Below are positions 1 to 12,661 of a DNA stretch of 64,000 bases, one piece after another. Position 1 is the first letter of the stretch. Each line of letters begins with the position of its first letter. The translations under genes were made by a program, and so were the position numbers. The notes beneath the pieces are model-generated. The model searched no databases. It worked only from the letters and a program-made list of their open reading frames with translations, and had not been told where the DNA came from. This DNA comes from Metaphire vulgaris (lineage: Eukaryota > Annelida > Clitellata > Crassiclitellata > Megascolecidae): NCBI GenBank assembly GCA_018105865.1, contig CM030833.1:15303381-15367380 (forward strand). Direction: 5' to 3'.

Positions 1-80
1 CGTCTTTGTCGGTGTCCAACTGATCGGCATTCAATATCGATGGACAATTGTCAGCGCTGTCTTGAATTCCATCCTTGTCT
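1..80 (-). CDS. TSP copy A exon 17: type 3 repeat, cut by window edge
   Basis: [20 protein letters not shown] to DTDKDG, then the sequence ends. By comparison with copy B the donor should lie about six bases further left. Confidence 0.9.
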
Positions 81-2893
81 CTATAGAAAGAACATCAGCT
101 CTTTGTATTTAGTACACATAGTCGATTTTAACTTAGAAATTTTTTGGAAATACTTAGCAAAAAATATTTGTAACAAAAATAAAAGAACTATTATCAGAAG
201 ATGTCGTCGTTTTGTCTCACGTGTCTATGTTAGAATCGCATTCGTCACCGATAAAATCGTTATCTGTATCCGTCTGTAAATAAAGAAGGCACCGAAAAAG
301 ACAGTTTTACAATAACATTGACACACAGTAAACTATAAAAATATCAAATAAATAAATTTCTTCAAGCGAAGAATTATCACTCATGTAGTTCTCTTTTTAT
401 TGCCTTTGACCAAAGTGTTAATCTAGTATTTAGAAATACAATCGCTACACCAGAACCATGAAGACTAGCCTACAGTATATCACCTGATCAGGATTGTCGT
501 TGGTTGGACAATTGTCGCACACATCTCCAATGCCATCGTGGTCTCTGTCTGCTTGGTCAAAGTTCTTTACGAGTGGACAGTTGTCGTCGTCATTCGGAAT
601 TCCTGCAAAAAATATCGCCACACATTCAATTCAGGAGGACCACCAATGGTGGACAAGCGAGAAATTTGCTTCTAAGAAAGTGGTGTTGTCCAACAAAAGA
701 GTGAAATGCAAATGAGATGGAAGTTCAGTGTATTTCAGCTACTGTTTGTACCGTCGTTGTCCATGTCTGGATCGCATGCGTTTCCAAGTCCATCACCGTC
801 GGTGTCCCGCTGATCGTAGTTTTGAACTGTTGGACAGTTATCACACACATCGCCAATATTATCTCCTCTTCCCTCAGTTTGCTCCTCTGAATCCAGTTGA
901 TCGACGTTTGGCTTCAACGGACAATTGTCCTAGAACAAAAGCAGGTGCATCATTAACACAATCATCATCGTCATCATTGATTAGACTTCATCACCACCGT
1001 TCACTTCTTACGGCCTACACTATAGTCGTAGACTTCCGTTTACCAGCATGTGTTCGCGTGTCAGAATTACGTCACCGTTCTCGCCAGGTTTCGACGTTCT
1101 GCGTTTGGTTTTTGTGCCAAATGAGAGGACTGAGTTCTCGCTCGTCGGATTTCGAGGATCTTGGCAATTATTGTTCGTCTCGATCGACTGTTGCGCCAGT
1201 CTTCACCGAAATTTTCCATCTGCATAGAATCTGACAAGTTCGGAGACAGGAACCCTACGCGGCGGCGGATTATTCTCACGTCAGACCGCTTCGTGGGAAT
1301 TCAACGCCGGACTCTTCCGCGTCGCGAATTCCGTCTACCACCGCGCGGGCTCTCACCATCTTCTTCCGTCCTTTCCACTCATCGTCAGCCAGGTGTGCTG
1401 CGTATACACGCTCGCCACTGGACTCAATGATGGTTTGCGTTACAGAGCGCTGTTGAACCCTGAGCAATATCTTCAGCACTTAAATCATTCGCGCATGTGC
1501 AATTGGTCATCGTCGACTCGACGGACTGCTTACTTACTTACTAATACATTAGCCACGTGGCAAATACAGGTCGATAGTCGTATTTGGTTTTAGCCTATAC
1601 TCAATTTTTCAAAAGCCAGTGAGGGTCTGATTACTCTCTTCCTCAAATCGTCAACCTTCGTAGAGAGTCGAACAGCTAAAACCATAAGCTTTGCCCTCCG
1701 CCGATTCTGTTCGTCAACTACCACCACCACACATCGCAAGCCGAACACTGGAAATGTGTTGCCTAGTGAAGTGTTGAACGTCGAAAGTTACTACCTGTAT
1801 ATTTGGAATCCCGTCGTTGTCTGCGTCCGGATCGCAGATGTCGCCTATTCCGTCACCGTCGGCATCCTCCTGCCCGCTGTTCGGAATCACCGGACAGTTA
1901 TCCTACAACAGCAGAACGTTTATCGTATATCACGATCAGTCACTCACTTCATTCAAAATTCCATCATGCTTTTCTATTTAGAACACGATATTTCACACTC
2001 AAAAGAAAAACAATTTTGTGTTGAAACGTAAGAAACATGGCGCGCCCAACTCTGTTTTCGGTGATGACACATCATATTGAGTGAAAACTGCGGAGAAGGA
2101 GATGACTGTAATCTAATCTCAACGTAATTGACTATTCATATCTGCCTATGATAGCTTACATACGATCGTTGTGATGAATGTGCTGTATATTTACTTACAG
2201 CCTTGCACATTCGACCAGTGCAGTCGATTGCTTCGTCTGGAATTCCATCAAGGTCAGTATCTTTCCCACATTCGGATCCATCTCCAGCAAAGCCAACACC
2301 GCACTGTTATACAATCCATTGCAATGCAAAATGTCAGAAGTCACACATACAGACACACAAACACACACACACACGCCACATGCACCCACATTGCATCCTT
2401 GCTGCGTGCTGTTTCGTCATTTGTTTGACTTGTCGCGACGTCACTTCAATGGATTTTGTTCGATGTTATTTAATTGGCTTGACGAAGCGAACTAAGACCG
2501 CGTATCACACACATACACACAAACAAACACACACACAGACGATGTTCGTACTTTTAAGATTAAAACTATTTCGAACTTACTTCGCATGAGAAAGCAGTGG
2601 CACCGCTTCTTTTGACGCATTTGGCGCTCGAATGACATTCGGTTTCACCGTCTTCACATTTCACTGGTGACTCTATACCAGGAGTAACCACCCCGTTTAC
2701 GATAGGATGCCCAGTGGTTTCGGGACCAGGCCTGCAGCCAACCGATTGGTCTCCATTGAACCCCTTCAAACACGGTCCACATTCGAAGCTTCCCTAACAA
2801 AAACCAAAAGCAGCCATGACACATTCACTCACAATAGACTCTGTCAAAAAATGGAAATAAAAAGGTGGCCCCCTTCATCCTCTCATTTGTGCA

Positions 2894-2934
<41 letters not shown>

Positions 2935-5900
2935 GTCTCTTTCTCTCTGTCTTTCTTTCTCCTCTCTGTCTCTCTCTCCTCTCTCACGTCATTCTTCTTT
3001 GCCTCCCTCTTCGTGCTATATTGTGTTAGGTTTATTATTTTGCACCGTAGTGGTTAGATAGTTGGACTGCCAATCATAAGGTCCGAAGTTCAAGTTTCGA
3101 CGACGGCAGAAATTGGTCGGTTGTTTCTGCTCCAGGCGCTAACCCAGTCGACTCAGCGGTGAATGAGCACATCGAGTGTTTATGACAAGAGGTGTAATGC
3201 GATGCAATACTTCTTAGCTAAAGGTGGTGGATGGAAAGAAATACGGGGATGGAACGGCTGATAGTCGTCTTCGTTCTACCGTTTACAAGTAAGTGTGAAG
3301 CCGTAAACCATTCAGTTATTACGGGCTGCTAGACCGACCTTCATATCTTTATACCAACAGCGTTTCATTAAATTGAAACCCTTGTGATAACTTGCATACG
3401 ATCGTTATGATGAATGGGCTGCACATTTGCTTACAGGAGTGGCTATAGCCATGGGCGCCCGCATATTGGGGTAAGAGGGGCACATGCCCCCCTGGAAAAT
3501 GAAATGCAAATACCAATATTTTACATTGAAATTTGAAAAACTTGCTAAAATATTAACCGTGATCATTGTGTTAACATGTGTTTTGCCCCTCCTGGAAAAA
3601 TTTATGTGATGTAACTGCGACCATTGTGTTTTGCCCCTCCTGGAAAAATTTCTGCGGGCGCCCATGGCTATAGCTTTTCCAGATGCATGAGAAATTTTAT
3701 GAAAATTATATAACTGTGTTCGCTAGAGAATTAAATTTTACTTTGAGAAGATCATATGATTCTCATTTACATATTTTATAAATATTCATTGTGCAGCATA
3801 GTAGAATTGCAATTGCAAAATGTAGCACATGCCAAGCATTTTACTCATTGAAACAACCAGTTATTGGCAATATTTCAAAGAGGCACGTTTGAAAGCTCAG
3901 ACATGGTAAACTTTACCATCCGAAATGATAGATGTTCACAGCTTGTGCATGTTCAAGCTGTCGTCAGTCTGTATCCACCCACGCTCAAAGTCTCTTTCGC
4001 CACTTTCCAAATGTTTTATTAATTACGTGCTAGGGCTAGGCCAACGTATCCTCGCCAGAGCGCTGTCGTAGCTCCGTGGCGTCTTTGATCTGTGTCCTTT
4101 AGACCCATTCCTGCAGTATGCCACAGATCTTATAGTCTACTGGGTTTAGGTTGGGACTAGCGGTGAGTGTCTGCAAACCTAGTGGGATGAAGTCTGACAT
4201 CGCAATTTTTAGGAGTTCGACAGTATTGCGAGTCCGATGTTCTGGACCCATCCTTCTGGAATGTGAAATAGTGTGATCATCTATCCAACTACAGATGCAA
4301 CGATTAATCGATTAATGAAATGACCGATTAACAAAATAATCGATCGATTAATCGAAACGATAATTATAAAGTCAAAGTGGCGGCAGTAGGGTGCATTTCA
4401 GATCAATGTGGAACTTTACTTGCTTCCTTTAGTTAACTGGCAGCCCTCGTTCAAATCAAAGAATCAAAGTCATTTTATTTGTTACATTGAAAACAATCAG
4501 ATTAGGGCATTAAAATTTGACGATTAATATTAAATGAACAGCAATGTGCAAATACAGTAATTAAAGTGGTTTCCACGCAGGCTAACTTAGCCTCCTAAGC
4601 CATTTTGAATCACATTGTTGTTATTATAAATCAAAAACTAAGACGTATTATATATTGGTGGCAACGATTTGCGTTACTATATGAGAAAAGGAGTAGAAGA
4701 ATAAAACAATCTTTCCCGATTATTTATTCTAAACTTGTGGGATGGGTAGTGTCGAGGTGACTCGAGCATGTCAAATCATCAACCGCTGTTTCCACCGATT
4801 TTGATTTTGACTTACTTTATTGTTTCGATTAATCGATTAATCATTATTTTATTATTATTATTATTACTAAAACTATTATTGATTTCGATTATTCGTTTCA
4901 TAAAATAATTAAAAAACTTGCAGCTCTATATCCGACATCGACTATCCTGGCTACATGTCGGACAGATGATCCTTCGTAAGTAATAAGTTCCGATGTTGAC
5001 GCAGGGAACAACAAGGCAAAGTTTGATGCATTGTGTAACTGCAAATATGTTGTGCTGGGCAAAGAATGTTTAAAAATTATGCAAATTAGAATCATTTCAT
5101 CTCAACATTTTCTAGCGAACACGGTAGTATAGATTTCATTAAAATTGGTTTACATATGGAAAAGACAACGTCAAAATACAATGGGTCCCAATTGAATGAA
5201 ACACCGTTTACTAAATTACTAAGTATAATACTCGGATTTCTAATAAATAATTTTATTTAAAGATTCCCTGAATTTCGTGTATTTCTATTGTTGCTGTTTT
5301 GATTTTTAATCTTGTTTATTTCCATGCACTCATCAAGTTATTGAGTGACGCTGTAAGGCAAAAGGTGAGTTTTTCTGTTAACAGTGTCGCTCTGATCTCT
5401 CACCGGAGTGTTTGTGCAAATGGAGTTCTCAACGCAACGTCCTCTGCCGTCCTTGCATTCGTCCAGGTCTTCACAACGCTAGATCCAGTAAACACAAACA
5501 GCCACTCATGTCACAAAAACGTCTTTACCACGACGACGACACGCGATTATATAACAGATACGAAATGGCTGCACTTAAACGACTGTAATGATCTACTGGC
5601 TGCGAACGGAATGAGTTCAATGTACCTGTCTGTGTTTGTAAGCGTCGTCCAGTCCAACACCTGACACCTTCGGACTGTAGTATCCTGGAGGACAATCAGT
5701 GCAAGAGAACCCGGGAGCGAGATTCTGACAGGTGGTCAAAGGATCGCACGGCATGGCCAGAATACACTGAACAGAAACCAATCGCAAATTAACATATTTA
5801 GTTATTTACCCATTGATTAGTTATTCATGCTCAAGAAAACATCTAAGCTGTTTGCTGCTTCTTATCAGAACAACCCCAATAATTATGCCTGAGTGATAGT

Positions 5901-6040
5901 AACATCATCACTTACTTCGTTGATGTCGATGCAACTGATTCCGTCGCCAGAGAATCCAACAGGGCAAGGACCGCACTCCTCTCCAAACGGACTTCGTACG
6001 CATTCGGTTCCTTTGAAGCATCGCCTCCCGCCACAGATCA

Positions 6041-6082
<42 letters not shown>

Positions 6083-7926
6083 TGCCGCTGCCGCCGCCGC
6101 CGCCGTTGCCGTTGCCGTTGTCGACTGGTTTACACCCGTCCACTGTTCCGTCTCCCTTGTATCCAGGTGGACAGGGTCCGCACTTGACTATGCCGTTCCT
6201 GTCCGTAGAGCATCTTACACCAGCAAAACACGGGTTGTCGGCACAGGTAAGCGGATGACAGGTGAAGCCATCACCGGTGGTACCCGGAGGACATGCGCCG
6301 CACTTCTGCCCATCTGGTCCATCGGTGCATCGAACACCTGGATGGCACAGACCCTCTTGGCAAGTAAGACGACGACATCCGATCTTTGTTCCGTCTCCGG
6401 TCATGCCTAATAAGACATAAGAGAACGCAAAAATTGAACGGGTCCTGGTAGAAATCAAATCCGTTCATATTTCAATGAAAATAATCGCAGACATTCAATC
6501 GCAAGAACAGCCTATACGAAGGAGAAAAGCTGCGATATATGGGGCACGTTCCGAATAACAGCGAAACTCGATCAGCGTTGTAGAGGACACTTCGATAAGG
6601 AATGATGCCCGTCGCGTCAGAAAGGGTGATAAAAAAGATGGTCGGATTATGTTGAAAAGCGGACATGACTGAAGCTGTCGTCGCCTCGTCGGTAGTTATA
6701 AATGCATTGTTCATTCAAGAAGCAGGAGAAAATTATAGACATTACTAGAAAGATGCTCGCTCGCAGTGCAGGATAATACTAATCCAATACCTATACCTAA
6801 TACCCAATCGTTGAATTCATGCTGAACAACATTTCAATTATGTACTGTACATACGCCACCTAGCCAAGCTCTGCGCCACGTAATAATTAGGCCTGTGTAC
6901 GTTAAAATCACGCAACTGTGACCATTTGTGACGCTGTACACGTATTTTTTGTGTACGTTAAAATGTACGTTAAAATTGCGCAACTACCTCAGGCTGCGAA
7001 CAATTGTTACCAATAGCAACGTCGTCGCACGCCCAGCCCTCTGACGCTGCAATGACTTGACTAAACCGTGTTAAACTACGATTCTACGAACAATTGTTAC
7101 CAATAGCAACGTCGTCTTCGAACATCGTCCACCAACGCATCGCGACGTAAGGACTAAACGGTCTAAACCGTCTACCAATAGTCAACGCTCGCCCACCAAC
7201 GCATCGCGACGTAAGGACTAAACGGTCTAAACCGTCTACCAACAGTCAACCAATCAGAACGCTTGAAGGTAACAGAGAGACATACAGATAAGGATCTTAA
7301 TATTATAGACTAGAAAGATGCTCGCTTCGTTCGCAGTGCAGGATAATACTAATCCAATACCTATACCTAATACCCAATCATTGAATTCATGCTGAACAAC
7401 ATTTCAATGTTGTTCAACGATCGCCACCTAGCCAAGCTCTGCGCCACGTAATAATTACGTACGTTAAAATATGTACGTTAAAATCACGCAACTGTGGCCA
7501 TTTGTGACGCTGTACACGTATATTTTGTGTACGTTAAAATGTACGTTAAAATTGCGCAACTACCTCAGGCTGCGAACAATTGTTACCAATAGCAACGTCG
7601 TCGCACGCCCAGCCCTCTGACGCTGCAATGACTCGACTAAACCGTGTTAAACTACGATTCTACGAACAATTGTTACCAATAGCAACGTCGTCTTCGACCA
7701 ACGCATCGCGACGTAAGGACTAAACCGTCTACCAATAGTCAACGCTCGCCCACCAACGCATCGCGACGTAAGGACTAAACGGTCTAAACCGTCTACCAAT
7801 AGTCAACCAATCAGAACGCTTGAAGGTAACAGAGAGACATACAGATAAGGATCTTAATATTATAGATGCATATTCTGTAATGTAAAACTAAGTAGCGAAC
7901 GAGGCTTCTTTGTCTTCTTCTTCTTC

Positions 7927-7958
<32 letters not shown>

Positions 7959-10270
7959 CTTCTTCTTCTCCATTCGCTGCTTCTGCGATGATCTTAATTA
8001 ATGATTTAGAGCAGAACTATGGTGTGGACTTACCTGGAGGACATGGTCCGCATCTGGCTCCTGAGTCAGAATCTCGACATTCCACTCCTGGATAGCAAGG
8101 TCCATCTCGGCATCGAAGAGGCTTGCACCCGTCTCTTGTTCCATCTCCAGTCAGACCAGTTGGACAGGGTCCACAGCGGGCACCAGAAGTAGTATCCTTG
8201 CATATGACACCCGGATAGCAGGCTCCGTCACTGCACTGAGCCAGGCGACAGCCATCTCTGGAACCATCTCCAACCATACCTTAAAGAGACGAGAGATGAT
8301 TAATTTTCAATCACCTTACAGCTTGCATCGACAAAAGCAATGTATAAAATACTCTTCTCTGATTGCTGCTCAAGATCTTATTCGCCTCATTGAACTTCTG
8401 AGAGAAACAAAAAAGTAACATTAATATGCTTTCGCTTCTCTCTTTCAATTTTCTGTGACTTAAGAACTGTTCTAACTCTCTTAGATAATGATTTACTAGC
8501 AAATAAGTTAGTTGCTTTAATGTCACGTAAACTTTATACACAGTTAACTGTCAACCGTCTGATCTTTTACCCGGAGGACAAGGCCCACATTTAGCTCCCG
8601 ACGGCGTATCCCGACATTCAGTGCCACGGAAGCAGGGGCTGTCAGCGCAGGTCTTTTCCTGAGGACGACATCCATTTGGTCCAATTCCATCTCCGGTCAT
8701 TCCAGGTGGACACGGTCCGCAGCGCTCCTCGCCATATGGTGTCTTTTTGCATTCCACTCCGGAAAAGCACGCAACTCCGCCACAGACTAAGAGAATCAAA
8801 ACAAACTGGAAACATTTCAAATACAACCGTGCGCGGACATCGCACTATAGTCAGACGATGACGAAGACGACGACGATGCCACCCAAAACTCTCCAAATAA
8901 GCAGGGCGCGATTTGTAGAGGAAAGGGGGATTCCCCCCACTGCCCAACTGCATCCCTCCTACTGCTACATCCCCACCACTACATCCCCCACTGCTACACT
9001 TCCCCAACAACTACATTCCCCCCAGCTCGACATACCCCTCCCCCACATACCTCCTCCCCCACTGTTCCAGGTCACAAATCGCACCCTGCAAATAAGTTAT
9101 ACTCACTAAACTCCAGCTGAGACTACAGTATAAGGAGAACAATGTAGGGGTTCTTTACTCTTTTAATATAAATTATTCACGAATACTCCATTTAACTTTT
9201 GTAATGTTGTTTCACGATAGCTGGCCACCTTGAAGAATTCCCAACGTACACAACAACTGGTGATGAGGGAATAAGACACCACAACAAAATAAACTTTGAA
9301 TGAATAGTTCGTAACAACAGTAACTTCATTCGAATGTTCCAACTGAAAATAATATTGTTATGCTTTACTTCGACCTTCTCTCCGGACGAACATTTTCTAA
9401 CGATTATCTTTCGCAATTATCGAGTATCTGGTTATACGTATATGTCGTATATCTTATATATCTTCTCGTATATACAAAACATTATCATATACAAAACATT
9501 ATCTACTCGTTTATGCAAAACATTATCTTATCGTATATCTAAAATATTCTTTCATTCTCCTTAACCACCTCGACCTTCTCTCTTCCTCGAATTCGACACG
9601 ACTGGCCCCCAAAACTCGACTCTCCCAGACACGTATCACCTGTCTGTACCCAGATATATATCTCTCTCGCGTCTGTGCACACTTCATAGGCGTCAATCCA
9701 TAGGGGTTCGGGGGCCCGTCCCTCAATAATTCAGGTATGGGGCCCAGAACTTGTTGGACCTCTCAATATTTCAATATTTTTATATAGGGCCTACCTGTTA
9801 ACACATTTTCCAGTCTCAATGCATGTTCTTCCTGAAATTTCCATTTTTGAAATTCCACATTTTCGGAATTTCGGTTCAGAAATGGCAATCCACGGGGTCC
9901 GATTTCCTCCATTGATTTAGAGTGGGTTCAGCATTAAATTTTGCTCATAATATGTTCAGCATATGTTGCCCCACTCCAACATCTATAACTGTTTGCTCAA
10001 TAGTCTGACACTTAGTCAACGGAGTAGGACCTACCGTGACTGCGTTTATCTAAATTGCCTGCAAAGGTGAACCTTTTAAACTTGATATTTAATCCATTGA
10101 GACAAACGAACAATTGGACTGTAGAAATCTGGTCGCTGGTTGATTGACCCAAGTGGAACTGTCATGCCACATTACGGTCATCATGGGAACGATGTCAAGA
10201 TGTGATGCTTGGAAGACGAATTTACTAAATTCAGAGAGTTTAGATCAATCGTTCTGCCTCCTCTTTATAT

Positions 10271-10326
<56 letters not shown>

Positions 10327-10453
10327 GTATATATCAGCGAGTCATGAGTGACCAAGACAACGACAAATGACAACATCAGCCTTTCATGTACCTAACTTTG
10401 GAGGTTTGGGTCCCCAATATTCTAAGTGAATCGACGCCTATGACACACTTGCA

Positions 10454-10495
<42 letters not shown>

Positions 10496-10555
10496 TCTCA
10501 CACACACACACACACACACTATGCACCCACATGCAGCACTTAGTCTATACGCTGG

Positions 10556-10600
<45 letters not shown>

Positions 10601-12602
10601 TAATCAATGCCAAAACCTTAAATAAGCACAATATGATATAACAATGCCAAAACCTTAACTAAGCACAATATGATATTACAAATGCCTTAACTAAACTACA
10701 ATAATGACAGACGACGATGACGACTACGACAACGATGGTGCCGGTGGTAAAGGTGATGATTATTATGATGATGACAATGATGATGACTACGAATGCGAGG
10801 ATTAAAGAGGAGGCAGAATGTCTTCCGACCTTTCAGATTCGCCGGGCAGTGTCCATTTTCGCAGGCAGTGCAGTGAATTCCGTCGCCAGAGAATCCTGGT
10901 GGACAGCCTTCGCACTGGAATACGCCTCCCGTTTCGCGGCATTTGACTCCGTTGAAACACGGATTCGGACTGCAGGGCGTCTGGAGAGTAATCGGTCGAC
11001 AGACGGAACAACTTTCAAGAGCCTTTCTGAGGGCAATCGTCTCACGGGTCTAGTAAAGAGAATTCAGAAGCAATCAGCCTTGCGACACTGCATAGTCGGA
11101 TAGTCCACGACTGTGATCAGAATACGTCAGGATAAAAGTGAGCGAATTCTAACAATAACGGATAGCCTAAACCACCTGCGATTGAACTTCCCTGTGCAGT
11201 CCTTCGATGGCCGTTCTTAGAGAACCGAGTACTGTGGCCAGAGCATCCGTCGTATCACCTCTATTACCTACAGCAAACAACAGATAATCGTTCAGCCTTG
11301 CGCTCTTTGTAAATTAATAATAACCAATGCGTTAACAAAAGGAAAAATACTCCTCTTTATCATTTAAATGCAAGTCAAAGGCTGATTTAGATATTTATTG
11401 TTTGACCTCTCAGTGGGCTGTCACTCAGCATTTGACGGTGTGGACTGATTTCCGTCGAAGTCGATCTTTTCGATTTAGGTTTGTCTTGAACTCCGTTTAT
11501 CGGAGGTCGAGCGTCGCTTTGAGATTTGCAGCCGTTCTCAGAAAGCACTTCACTCAAACTCTTGTTCTCAGTCACTTGAGTTGATTTCGAGAACACCTGC
11601 AACAGAATTAACCTAGGCTACAATTAAGCGAGTTTACTGTCATTTTAGCCAATATTGTCAGGGTCTTGATTGCAATCTTTGTTATCTAACATCGATCTGT
11701 GTTTATTCTAGCCACTTTGACATTGGGGGGATTTTGACATGTTTGGAGGGGACAAGGTCTGAGTCGTCACACTTTGGGGAGGATTTGCCATCCCCCCATT
11801 CAACATTAACATTGAAGATCGACTGTGATCGAGAGGAGATCGGGTCTCAGGTCCAGTCGAAGAGTGCAGTTGTTGGTCCCTCCCGCGTTCAAGACCTCCT
11901 AAGTTTGGGGAAAGATCATTCGCGCGGGGGAATCCAGCCCTGTGGATTAACTCTCTTCCAGACAATGTGACTGGAGCAGTCTCAGCTGGACTTTTCAATA
12001 GAAATTTGAAGACACATTTATTTAATATTGGATATGAACTGTGTTAAGCGCTCTTTTTGTAGGCTTTAGCCTTCTCTACTGCGCGATATAAATTGTCAAT
12101 AAATAAATAAACATATAAAAAATTTAGGGGGATTTTAAAACTTGGGGGCGGGGGAATATCCTCCTAAAGAAGGCCTAGAATAAACACTGAACATCGATGC
12201 TGCTCTACCTCTGTTTCTACTATGATGACGACGACGACGATGACGATGATGATGATGGTGGTGGTGATGATGATGACAACGACGATGAGGAGGAGGAGGA
12301 GGAGGAGGACAAGGAGGACGCAAAATGTCTTCTTAACGTTTATCTACCTCCTTTTCATCGTCCTCTTGCTACCATCGTTCCAGTCTCTTTTCATTTCACT
12401 CTACATTTTGCCTTTATCTCCTTTTTCTCACGCTCGTACAAAAGCATTACATGCTAAAAAATGAATATTATATACTGAAGAAAGTTTTTAATGGACTCTA
12501 TTCGTTATAATTCAACTTCAAACAACCGCATTGAGCTTCTTAGCTTCATACTTTGACTCGATTCAAATGCTTATGGCCTCCATCTCTGCCTTTGGTCACC
12601 AT

Positions 12603-12661
<59 letters not shown>

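Noticed and set aside
3036..3110. Functional tRNA gene
   Set aside because: A- and B-box-like sequence is present but no cloverleaf or acceptor stem could be formed by eye; a tRNA-derived SINE fits better.
5893..6258. Proline-rich plus-strand frame of 121 codons
   Set aside because: Antisense shadow of TSP copy A exon 8 and its GCC repeat.
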